A stretch of DNA of 64,000 nt, from contig JAJPKJ010000036.1 of assembly GCA_021323755.1 (NCBI GenBank), positions 204,813-268,812 on the forward strand, written 5' to 3'. Both the position numbers and the translations under genes were made by a program. Positions 19,119 through 27,726 of this stretch are shown one piece after another; within the stretch, counting starts at the first letter, position 1; each line of letters begins with the position of its first letter. Origin of the DNA: Chitinophagales bacterium (GTDB lineage: Bacteria; Bacteroidota; Bacteroidia; Chitinophagales; Chitinophagaceae). The notes beneath the pieces are model-generated. The model was not told the DNA's origin and did no database searches. It was given only the letters and a program-made list of their open reading frames with translations.

Positions 19119-21533
19119 CTATTCCGTCCTTAAGCTCTTCACCGGATTGGCGATTGCTGCTTTTATCGCCTGGAAACTTACTGTTGCCAGTGCGATGATC
19201 ACAGATAATAATCCCCCAAAAATAAAAATCCAGAAACTTATGTCAATTCTGTATACATAATCCTGTAACCACTGATGCATAAAATACCAGGCGAGGGGTG
19301 ATGCAATTAAAAATGCGATTATGATCAATATCACAAACTCTTTTGAAAAAAGATATACGATATGACTTGTTGTTGCTCCGAGCACTTTACGAATACCCAC
19401 TTCTTTAATGCGCTGAACAGCCATGAACGACGCTAACCCATATAGGCCAAGGCAACTTAAAAAGATGGCAATGACCGCGAATAATTGAAAGAGTTGTGAT
19501 AATTGCCTTTCCTGTTTATAGAAGCTGTCAATTTTTGAATCAAGAAATTGATATTCAAAAACAAAATCAGGAAAAACTTTTGTCCATATTTTTTCAATTG
19601 AGTTCATGGTAGCTGAAGCATCATTGGATGATAATTTTATTCCGGCGTTGCTATATCCCCTTTTGAATGTGGTGAGTATCACCGGGGCAAGCTCGCGGCG
19701 AAATGAGCGCGCATTGAATTCTTTCATTACGCCGACGATTGGTCCACTCATATGTCCCCATAAACCAATTTGTTTTCCTATTGCATCCTTCGGATCAGTG
19801 ATTCCTAAATTCTTCAGCAACAATTCATCAACAACAAATTCGCGGGAGGTGTCTGAAGGCTCCAGATTTCTTCCTGCAACCAATGGTAATTTATATGTTG
19901 GTATATACTGATCATCCGCCCATTTAATTATGGCATAAAAATCAGTTTCTTTTGCGGCATGATTAAAATTGAAAGTTGTCCAGTTATCATTGTCATCCTC
20001 AACTGGAGTATTTGAACTGAAGCTTATATTTTGAATTCCATTTACAGATGATAATTCTTTTCGTAAATAATCCAATTTACTTACCCCTGCACTATCGCCA
20101 GGAAAAGGAATATTTACCACTGCATTTTTATCAAAACCGAGTGGTTGATTGGTGAAATAATTCATCTGCTTCACTATTATCAATGTCCCGATTATCAATG
20201 CCTGCGCGATGATGAATTGAAATACAACCAACCCTCTTCTCAAAGAAATCCCTTTTGTGCTCTTTGCTGCGAGTTTGCTTTTCAACGCGTTGATCGGGTT
20301 GAACCGCGACAACACAACAGATGGATAAAAACCTGCGATCGCAGTTACCACAATGGTGATGATGAAAAGAAATAGGATGGCCGCTGGATCAAAAAGAAGA
20401 TTAAACGTTAGCGGCAAATCAAGTATTTTACTTATTGCGGACAATGATACAGTGCTGATGATCAGAGATAATATTACCGCCATTACGACAATTAAAAATG
20501 TTTCAATGATAAATTGCAGTTTTAACTGCGATTTATTGCTGCCCAAAACTTTTCGAACCCCAACTTCTTTTGCGCGATTAACTGCTTGTGCAGTTGATAA
20601 ATTAATAAAATTGACACAAGCGATCAATAAAATGAATGCTCCGATCAACCACAATCCGCGTATCAATTGTGGGCTGATGGTCTTACCACTAAAATTGCCA
20701 ACATGTGTATCGTAATGAACTTTGCTTAACGACTGAATGATATGACTATCCTTATCACCTGCCGGCTCCATTTTTTTTGAAAATGCTCTGAGTTGAGTAT
20801 TAAATTTTTCTTCTGACAAATTCGGCGACAATAGAATATAACATCCAAAGCTTCCATTGGTATTAGACCATTCGGTTGATTTTGCATAACCGGCTGTATA
20901 GCCCGTGCCATAAGCAATCGCGATCTTCAATTGAAAGTCAGTATTGGCTGGAATCGTTGCCAATACTCCGGTTATCCTAAGGGTATTTGCATTATTCCAC
21001 TTTATGGTTTTGCCGATCGCAGTTCGCCAGTCGCCAAAATATTTGTCTGCAATTTCTTTAGTAAGAACTGCCGTATTCGGTTCCTTTAATGCGGTTGTGG
21101 GATCACCCGCCAAAAAAGGAAAGTCGAAAATATTAAAGAATGAAGGCTCGGTAAAAAAAACGCCTTTTTCTTCTTTGAATTTCTTTATAGCCTGCCCTTT
21201 GTTATCCAACACCAATATCTGGTCATTTCCCTCAAAATATACCGGCGCAACGCCTTCAATTTGGGGAAAGGAATTTTTTAATCCGGCCGGCAACGCAAAC
21301 GGTACCCCCTGCCCATAAAAAATATTTGCATCTGCATGATGATATTCTGTGAGCACACGATAAATACGATCTTTCTTCGCATGAAATTTATCATAACTCA
21401 ATTCAAAATTAATGATGACGAAGATCAGCAAACAAATAGCTGTGCCGGCAGCTAATCCCGCCACATTAATGATGGTGTAATTTTTATTTCGCAATAAGGT
21501 GCGAAATGCTGTTTTAAAATAATTCTTGAACAT
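19119..21533 (-). CDS. FtsX/MacB-like ABC permease, subgroup A
   Basis: 804 residues, start MFKNYFKTAFRTLLRN. It shares with the genes at 1151 and 40201 the KTAFR(N/T)L N-terminus, TAQAVNR before loop 1 and SFMAVQR before loop 2. Loop 1 is KEVGVRKVLG, loop 2 KEVGIRKVLG at 710-719, tail NPVKSLRTE. Periplasmic domain 2 has the subgroup's FVVDELLLKNLGI segment followed by a tryptophan near IGLWGH, matching ISFWNR and INFWNG in its relatives. It is the most divergent of the three in helix 1 (AGTAICLLIFVIINFELSYD). The DUF4097-like gene lies directly upstream after a 216-nt gap. Substrate unknown. Confidence 0.93.
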   Translation of the reverse strand: MFKNYFKTAFRTLLRNKNYTIINVAGLAAGTAICLLIFVIINFELSYDKFHAKKDRIYRVLTEYHHADANIFYGQGVPFALPAGLKNSFPQIEGVAPVYFEGNDQILVLDNKGQAIKKFKEEKGVFFTEPSFFNIFDFPFLAGDPTTALKEPNTAVLTKEIADKYFGDWRTAIGKTIKWNNANTLRITGVLATIPANTDFQLKIAIAYGTGYTAGYAKSTEWSNTNGSFGCYILLSPNLSEEKFNTQLRAFSKKMEPAGDKDSHIIQSLSKVHYDTHVGNFSGKTISPQLIRGLWLIGAFILLIACVNFINLSTAQAVNRAKEVGVRKVLGSNKSQLKLQFIIETFLIVVMAVILSLIISTVSLSAISKILDLPLTFNLLFDPAAILFLFIITIVVTAIAGFYPSVVLSRFNPINALKSKLAAKSTKGISLRRGLVVFQFIIAQALIIGTLIIVKQMNYFTNQPLGFDKNAVVNIPFPGDSAGVSKLDYLRKELSSVNGIQNISFSSNTPVEDDNDNWTTFNFNHAAKETDFYAIIKWADDQYIPTYKLPLVAGRNLEPSDTSREFVVDELLLKNLGITDPKDAIGKQIGLWGHMSGPIVGVMKEFNARSFRRELAPVILTTFKRGYSNAGIKLSSNDASATMNSIEKIWTKVFPDFVFEYQFLDSKIDSFYKQERQLSQLFQLFAVIAIFLSCLGLYGLASFMAVQRIKEVGIRKVLGATTSHIVYLFSKEFVILIIIAFLIASPLAWYFMHQWLQDYVYRIDISFWIFIFGGLLSVIIALATVSFQAIKAAIANPVKSLRTE

Positions 21534-21623
21534 GGCTACACTTATTTATTTATCTACAATCGAATTGTTCACAGTAATAGCTATCAGTTATTGGCGTTTA
21601 GCTATAGATCCTTTTGGAACCAG

Positions 21624-21687
21624 CAATTACTCCTTTCTTAAACATCGATGTGCCTGACTGCGGCAGACGGTCACTCATTTGTACAAC
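21624..21687 (-). repeat. Intergenic hairpin repeat, copy c (inverted)
   Basis: Read on the minus strand it matches copy d (59484-59560): both contain GTTGTA, then GAGTGA or AAGTGA, then a CTGCC...GGCA hairpin, then CGATGTTxAAxAAAGGA and AATTG. It lies in the 216-nt gap between the permease at 19119 and the DUF4097-like gene. The hairpin arms are TGCC and GGCA (21651-21665). Its orientation is opposite to the other three copies relative to the window. Confidence 0.5.
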
Positions 21688-21749
21688 CATCCACAACTCA
21701 TCCTGATCATCCGATCCCAAAAAACGGACGCATTACCCTTAGTTGCTGG

Positions 21750-22781
21750 TTATTTGAACGATAAATAAACTTTACCGCCGCCTGCATTTACGGTTACCGG
21801 AATGCCGCCACCATTCACAGTCCCTTCTATCTTATCTTCTTTTATCGTTCCGCTGAAATTCTTAAACGTAAAATTCTTGTCCATTTTATCCCCGTATAAT
21901 TTAAGGTCGTAACCTTTGTCTTTCGGAATTTTCAGATCAATGTTGCCGCCTGAATTACTGAGCTTAATATATTTTCCAACTTCTGCAATTTCAGCGTCAA
22001 TATTTCCACCGCTTGTTGATGCATCAAGACTGCAAGCCATTTCGCGCAAACTCAAACTACCGCCCGAAGTATGTGTGCTCAATTCACCTTTAACGATTTT
22101 TCCGTCTACGGAGCCACCGCTGGTAACAGCTTTAATATCTCCATCCAGATTGCGGAGCGAAAGGGAGCCACCCGAAGTACTCAATCTTATTTTTCCGGTA
22201 CAATTATTTGCTTCGATACTCCCTCCACTTGTGCCCAGGTCAATATCATCTTTTGAATCAGAAACATTAATGCTTCCCCCCGAAGTTTCACCGTGAATTT
22301 TACCGGATAATTTTTCAACAGTAAGACTGCCACCACTCGTTGAAAAATCTTCTGTACCGGATAAATTCGACAGGCTAATGCTTCCTCCGCTGGTTGACAG
22401 GTCCGTAGAAACATTTTGGGGAACAAAAATTTTGAAAGAAATATTTAATGCTTTTCTCCAATTCGTAATCCTGTTCTTGGTTTTTGCAATTGCTGTCAAC
22501 TTGTTTGCAGATGCAGAAACATTCAGTTCGTAATCATTTAATCTTTGTTGAATTTCTTCTTTGGATAATGTATGACCATTGTTAGAAGTAATATAAACTT
22601 CAATACGTGCTTCCTGGGAATTTCCGCCGGCAACATCAATGCTGCCACCGGATGTTTTTGCTTCCACTTCTTTTATAGATTCATTTGTCAAAGGCTTTGT
22701 CAGATATAATGCATCGCGATTTTGCGCGTTGATGCTTAAAGTGGCAAATGCAAGCAGAACTACCAAAAAATGTTTTTTCAT
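21750..22781 (-). CDS. Exported DUF4097-like beta-solenoid protein inside the permease array
   Basis: 343 residues. Residues 1-20 form a signal peptide (KKHFLVVLLAFATLSINAQ). The core is a solenoid of T-S-G-G-(S/N) repeats whose serines fall at residues 131, 149, 167, 185, 203, 221, 239 and 257, an exact 18-residue period, with a final turn at 277. A further TSGGS lies at 43-47. The C-terminus (about 285-343) is a non-repeating cap ending VYLSFK. This matches the DUF4097/putative auto-transporter adhesin head family, thought to form a right-handed beta-helix; molecular function is not known. It is transcribed with the permeases and lies 60 nt downstream of the permease at 22842. No catalytic residues were recognised. 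It could be an envelope-stress protein served or sensed by the array, but that is a guess from location. Confidence 0.85.
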   Translation of the reverse strand: MKKHFLVVLLAFATLSINAQNRDALYLTKPLTNESIKEVEAKTSGGSIDVAGGNSQEARIEVYITSNNGHTLSKEEIQQRLNDYELNVSASANKLTAIAKTKNRITNWRKALNISFKIFVPQNVSTDLSTSGGSISLSNLSGTEDFSTSGGSLTVEKLSGKIHGETSGGSINVSDSKDDIDLGTSGGSIEANNCTGKIRLSTSGGSLSLRNLDGDIKAVTSGGSVDGKIVKGELSTHTSGGSLSLREMACSLDASTSGGNIDAEIAEVGKYIKLSNSGGNIDLKIPKDKGYDLKLYGDKMDKNFTFKNFSGTIKEDKIEGTVNGGGIPVTVNAGGGKVYLSFK

Positions 22782-22841
22782 GTTTTACTTATTTGTTTTG
22801 CGTATTATTTTTAATCTTTAGTTTTTCATTATTAATTATCG

Positions 22842-25223
22842 TTATTCGCTTCTTAAACTTTTTACTGGATTTGCCATCGCTGCTTTTAGCGCCTGGAAAC
22901 TGATTGTTGTTAATGCAATCAATATTGCTAAAACACCGGCCATGGCAAAAACCCACCAATAAATACTTGTTCGGTAGGCAAAACCCTGCAACCATTTGTT
23001 CATAAAATACCAGGTGAGTGGCGCAGCGATCAAAAAAGAAATCAATATCAAGACCAAAAACTCTTTTGATAACAAGTTCAAAATGTTTGTTACGGTTGCG
23101 CCCATCACTTTTCTTATACCAATTTCTTTGGTGCGCTGCATGGTGCTGTAAGAGGCAAGTCCTAATAAACCAAGACAAGAAATGAAAATAGCGAGGATAG
23201 CAAAATTCAAAAACAATCTTCCAAACCTGTCTTCACTCCGATATTGTTTATCAAAAAATTCATCTAAGAAGTAATAACTGAATGGGCGGTTCGGCACTAA
23301 TCTTTTCCATTTGTTTTCTATAGCAGAAATAGTAGAAGGTAAATTATTTGGATTTACATTTATCGAAACCAAACTGCAACCATTGGGCTCAATACGAATA
23401 CTCAAAGGCTTTATGACTTCTTGTAGTGATCTAAAATGAAAATCTTTTACAACACCGATTATCATTCCTTTTCTTCCCCATTGATCAAATTTTTTCCCGA
23501 TGATCTGTTCTGGTGAACTGTATCCGAACATTTTCATAGCCGCTTCATTAACGATCATTGATTGTGTGGTGTCCGTCATAAAATCCTTTGAAAATGCGCG
23601 ACCGGCTAGTATTTTCATTTTGTATTGTGCTATATAATCAAAATCTACAAAGTACAGATCAAGATTAGCGATCTGCATATCACCTTTTACATTTTCTATT
23701 TGCGAATATGCGCCCGGATTACCGCCGCCGGGAACGCTTCCTGCCATTGAAGTTGAGATTACTCCGGGTAACGTCGAAACTTCATGCTCAAAAACAAGTT
23801 TAGTTGAATCGCCATGTGTGTCAATGATCATTTTTTGATCTTTATTAAAACCAAGATCCTGGCTGCGCATATAATTCATTTGATTCAACACAACGATTGT
23901 GGCAATGATCAATGCAATGGAAATGGTGAATTGTGTAACTACTAGCCCTTTTCGCAGAAAGATTCCTTTTGTTCCGGTAACGAAACGTCCTTTTAAGACT
24001 GTGATTGGCTGGAAGGAAGACAACACAAGCGATGGATAAATTCCTGCGAATATCCCGATGGCAATTGCCACCAAAAAAAGAATGAGAATATCCTGCGGAT
24101 GTGAGAAAATATTATGACCGATTATCTTTCCTGAAAGTTGGTTGAATAATGGAAATAATAATGCAGTGAGTAAAACAGATAAAAAAAATGCGATCAAACA
24201 AAGAAAAACACTTTCACCGATAAATTGCCGTGCTAATTGCGTCTGCAATGCGCCAACCACTTTACGGATGCCCACTTCTTTTGCCCTTTCCGCAGAACGG
24301 GCTGTAGTAAGATTTACAAAATTGAAACAAGCGATGAGTAAAATGAATACCGCCACTATGGAGAAGATGTAAACATTACTAATGTTACCAGTTTTACTCC
24401 CATCGCGTGTCGATCGCAAGTACACATCACGCAATCGTTCGAGGTATAATGTTGGGTACATCTGCAATTGTTTCATTTCTGATCCATTATATTTCTGCAA
24501 GAATGCAGGAAGCTTCGCCTGCAATGCCAGCGGGTTTGTGCCAGGTTTCAGCAATAGAAATGTATTCTCACCATAATTTCCCCACTGGTCGTCCAATCCT
24601 TTATTGAATTCTTGCGTGACGGTCGTCATGCTCACCAGCATATCCGCCTTTATTTGCGAGTTCTCCGGAATATCCTGCATTATGCCGGTGATCGTTGAAA
24701 CAAAATTTCCATCAGTCAACAAAACAGTTTGCCCTATTGGATTGGAATTACCGAAATATTTCTTTGCTGCAGTTTCAGAAAGAACGATGCTGAATTTTTC
24801 TTTCAGTGCTGTTTGCGGATTTCCTCTGAATAGTTTAAAATCGAAAACATGAAAAAAAGAAGAATCGGCAAACAGCGTATTGTCTTCCTGAAACTTTACA
24901 TCGCCTTTTCGCACCAGCAAACTGGCGCCGCTAATGCGTATGGAAGATTCTATTTCAGGAAATTCGCTTTTTATGTGTGGTGAAACTGCCCATGCCGGAC
25001 CGCTGGCATTGATCGTCTCTGTTGGAGTCTTAATGTCACAAACTACACGATAAATTCTATTTGCTTTCGAATGAAATGAATCGTAACTCAATTCAAATTT
25101 CACATACAAAAAGATCAGGAAAAAAGCGGTCATCCCGACTGTCAATCCCATAATATTAATAAAAGAAAAAATTTTGTGTTTCCACAAATTGCGTAAAGCG
25201 ATCTTCAAATAATTCTTAATCAT
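22842..25223 (-). CDS. FtsX/MacB-like ABC permease, subgroup D
   Basis: 793 residues, start MIKNYLKIALRNLWKH. Loop 1 is KEVGIRKVVG, loop 2 KEIGIRKVMG at 699-708, tail NPVKSLRSE. Helix 2 contains ACFNFVNLTTARS, with Phe and Val where others have Ile and Met. Before helix 2 it reads VYLRSTRDGSKTGN, a variant of the D-type IHLHS segment. Periplasmic domain 2 begins with a glycine- and proline-rich turn (GSVPGGGNPGAYSQ) comparable to SGEPGGFHD in the gene at 16634 and SAVPGGNIG in 27727. It is immediately upstream of the DUF4097-like gene and probably cotranscribed. Substrate unknown. Confidence 0.93.
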   Translation of the reverse strand: MIKNYLKIALRNLWKHKIFSFINIMGLTVGMTAFFLIFLYVKFELSYDSFHSKANRIYRVVCDIKTPTETINASGPAWAVSPHIKSEFPEIESSIRISGASLLVRKGDVKFQEDNTLFADSSFFHVFDFKLFRGNPQTALKEKFSIVLSETAAKKYFGNSNPIGQTVLLTDGNFVSTITGIMQDIPENSQIKADMLVSMTTVTQEFNKGLDDQWGNYGENTFLLLKPGTNPLALQAKLPAFLQKYNGSEMKQLQMYPTLYLERLRDVYLRSTRDGSKTGNISNVYIFSIVAVFILLIACFNFVNLTTARSAERAKEVGIRKVVGALQTQLARQFIGESVFLCLIAFFLSVLLTALLFPLFNQLSGKIIGHNIFSHPQDILILFLVAIAIGIFAGIYPSLVLSSFQPITVLKGRFVTGTKGIFLRKGLVVTQFTISIALIIATIVVLNQMNYMRSQDLGFNKDQKMIIDTHGDSTKLVFEHEVSTLPGVISTSMAGSVPGGGNPGAYSQIENVKGDMQIANLDLYFVDFDYIAQYKMKILAGRAFSKDFMTDTTQSMIVNEAAMKMFGYSSPEQIIGKKFDQWGRKGMIIGVVKDFHFRSLQEVIKPLSIRIEPNGCSLVSINVNPNNLPSTISAIENKWKRLVPNRPFSYYFLDEFFDKQYRSEDRFGRLFLNFAILAIFISCLGLLGLASYSTMQRTKEIGIRKVMGATVTNILNLLSKEFLVLILISFLIAAPLTWYFMNKWLQGFAYRTSIYWWVFAMAGVLAILIALTTISFQALKAAMANPVKSLRSE

Positions 25224-25255
25224 ATAAGCTGTTTCTGATGTTTGATTTTTTGATC

Positions 25256-25284
25256 TCTGATTTCTTTATTATCAATTATTCATT
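25256..25284 (-). repeat. Recurring AT-rich spacer phrase shared by array gaps
   Basis: These 29 nt in the 68-nt spacer match 27 of 29 bases at 27689-27717 in the next spacer. The core ATTATCAATTATTCATT on the plus strand (AATGAATAATTGATAAT in gene direction) recurs in looser form in other spacers, for example near 1122, 22825 and 32638. In each case it lies just downstream of a permease stop codon's neighbour and upstream of the next start. Function unknown; no clear hairpin. Confidence 0.4.
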
Positions 25285-25291
25285 ATTGTTT

Positions 25292-27655
25292 CTATTCCGT
25301 TCTCAAACTCTTAACCGGATTTGCGACTGCAACCTTTAACGCCTGATAACTTATCGTCAATAAGGTGATAATAATAATTGACGCACCAGCAACAATGAAA
25401 ACGGTTGGGCTGATGTCAATGCGATAGGCAAAACCTTGCAACCATTTGTTCATCACCCACCACGATAAGGGAAATGCAACAAGGATCGCAATTCCGATAA
25501 GTAACAAAAAATCTTTAGACAACATCAAAAAAATATGGCTCACGGATGCGCCGATAATTTTTCTTATTCCAATTTCTTTTTGTCTCCTTTGTGCAGTAAA
25601 TGCAGCAAGTCCAAATAGCCCGAGACAGGAAATAATGATGGCCAATCCTGCAAAATATTTCGAAAGAACAGACACAATAGATTCTGCTTCATATTGTTTT
25701 TGATAAGCTTGATCTAAAAAATTAAATTCGAATGGAAAGCCAGGGTTAAAGCGTTCATACAAATCCTGAATTCGGGCGATCGTTTCTTTTTGTCCGGAGC
25801 TATTCAATCTCACCATCACTTTGTCCCAAACTTCTCCATAATCCAGACTAATATAAAGTGGTGTTACTGCTGCATGTAAAGATTCAAAATGAAAATCCTT
25901 TACCACCCCGATGATATGCACATTACGTCCAAACCATTTTACCGTTTTCCCAATCGGGTCTTTCAATCCCATGGTTTTTATTGCTGTTTCATTAAAGACT
26001 ATTGCCGCAGAATCACTGGCAAATTGTTTTGAATAACTTCGACCCTCAACCAATTGCATATTCATGGTTTCTACAAAATCATAACCTGCATTAATGCCTT
26101 CAAAATAATAAAGTCCATTTGGATCTTTTCCCGGCCATTCAATCATATTGCCACCAAAATTTCTCCCCACCATTTCATGTGTTGTCGTTGAAGCATTGAC
26201 AACACCAGGAATTTTTTTTAATTCCGTCAAAAAATTTTCTTCGTCTCTTAAAAGCTTTCCTTCCGCATTAAAGCGAAGAATATTGTCTTTATTATAACCA
26301 AGTTGAACCGATTGTATAAGATCAATTTGTTTATATACTACGAGTACTGCAATTATCAGCGTAACCGTAATTGCAAATTGAAAAACTACCAAACCTTTTC
26401 TTGCCCACCTTTCGCCAACAGATGAATTAAGTTTATTTTTTAAAATAGTAATCGGATTAAACCCCGAAAGATATAATGCAGGATAACTTCCGGAAATAAG
26501 CCCCGTTAGCAGTGTAATGCCCAAAACACCGAATAGAATTTGGGGACTAAAATGAAGCGATAGCTGTTTGCCCGTTAATTGATTGAACTCAGGCAATAAC
26601 AGCAGTACAATGATCAATGCAAGAACGACTGAAATAAAAGCCAGCAAAACCGACTCACTCAAAAACTGGAAAATAAGTTGCTTTCGTCCTGCACCTACAA
26701 CTTTTTTTATACCCACTTCTTTTAACCTGCGCGATGCTTTTGCTGTTGAAAGATTCATGAAGTTGATACAGGCTATAGCCAGAATAAAAATGGCTATAAC
26801 TGAAAACAGACGAACATATTCCATTTTGCCTCCTGTACTTGCGCCATGCACAAAGGTGTTTTGCAGGTAAGCCGTTGAGACGGGGATGGCTTCCACCTTT
26901 CGAAATGTATCGTTAGCGTTGCGGGTAATGATATCATAGACGCGTTTATTGAATGCCTTGATATCTGTACCTTTTTTCAAAAGAACATAATTATGCGGGC
27001 CACCGTTGTACCACGATCTTACCCAATTAGAGACATCTCCGTAATATTCAAACGACAGCGCAAAATCGAATTGTATGGAAGAATTACGAGGAATATTCTC
27101 GAATATGCCCGAAACAAAAAAAGTAGTGTCATGCTGGAAACGGATGGCTTTTCCAATAACATCATCTGTAGTGCCAAAAAGTTTTTTAGCAAGGTCTTCT
27201 GAAATAACGATTGAACTCTTGTCTTTAAGCACAGTACCCGCATCTCCTTTGATGAGTGGAAATGAAAGTATACTAAAATAATCTTCGCCAACATATTGCC
27301 CAAAAGCTTTTATGTTTTTATCGCCAACAGTCAAGGTAAATTTTTGAAACCAGTTTGCCGGGGCAACAGTTGCTGCAAATTCCACTTCCGGCATTTGTGC
27401 TTTTACTGTTTTTGCCAGCAATCCGGATGACTCATCTGAAATGCCTTGATGCCCTGGGTAATTTCTCAGCTCCATCAACTGGTACATCTGATCGCTTTTG
27501 GCAAAAAATTTATCGTAACTGAGTTCATCTGTGACCCATAAATAAATTAATACTGCACAGGCAAGTCCTGTTGCCAATCCCACCAAATTAAGCAACGTGA
27601 ATTGGCGATCGCGAACCATATTACGCCAAGCGATTTTGAAATAATTTTTTAGCAT
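25292..27655 (-). CDS. FtsX/MacB-like ABC permease, subgroup B, variant coupling loop
   Basis: 787 residues, start MLKNYFKIAWRNMVRD. Loop 1 is KEVGIKKVVG, the only member with Lys in place of the conserved Arg after GI; loop 2 is KEIGIRKIIG at 693-702, tail NPVKSLRTE. Helix 1 (ACAVLIYLWVTDELSYDKFF) groups it with the genes at 30145 and 32654, which share CAGLIFLWVE. Unlike those, its segment before helix 2 is TFVHGASTGGKMEYVRLFS, lacking the W-x-LY start. Periplasmic domain 2 has NMIEWPGKDPNG, like the SGKDPN of its relative. The loop-1 change could alter coupling to the ATPase, but one residue is weak evidence. Substrate unknown. Confidence 0.92.
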   Translation of the reverse strand: MLKNYFKIAWRNMVRDRQFTLLNLVGLATGLACAVLIYLWVTDELSYDKFFAKSDQMYQLMELRNYPGHQGISDESSGLLAKTVKAQMPEVEFAATVAPANWFQKFTLTVGDKNIKAFGQYVGEDYFSILSFPLIKGDAGTVLKDKSSIVISEDLAKKLFGTTDDVIGKAIRFQHDTTFFVSGIFENIPRNSSIQFDFALSFEYYGDVSNWVRSWYNGGPHNYVLLKKGTDIKAFNKRVYDIITRNANDTFRKVEAIPVSTAYLQNTFVHGASTGGKMEYVRLFSVIAIFILAIACINFMNLSTAKASRRLKEVGIKKVVGAGRKQLIFQFLSESVLLAFISVVLALIIVLLLLPEFNQLTGKQLSLHFSPQILFGVLGITLLTGLISGSYPALYLSGFNPITILKNKLNSSVGERWARKGLVVFQFAITVTLIIAVLVVYKQIDLIQSVQLGYNKDNILRFNAEGKLLRDEENFLTELKKIPGVVNASTTTHEMVGRNFGGNMIEWPGKDPNGLYYFEGINAGYDFVETMNMQLVEGRSYSKQFASDSAAIVFNETAIKTMGLKDPIGKTVKWFGRNVHIIGVVKDFHFESLHAAVTPLYISLDYGEVWDKVMVRLNSSGQKETIARIQDLYERFNPGFPFEFNFLDQAYQKQYEAESIVSVLSKYFAGLAIIISCLGLFGLAAFTAQRRQKEIGIRKIIGASVSHIFLMLSKDFLLLIGIAILVAFPLSWWVMNKWLQGFAYRIDISPTVFIVAGASIIIITLLTISYQALKVAVANPVKSLRTE

Positions 27656-27726
27656 AAATAGATATTTATGATGTCTGATCTTGAGCTGTCTGATTTCATC
27701 ATTATCAATTATTCATTTTTATCTGC

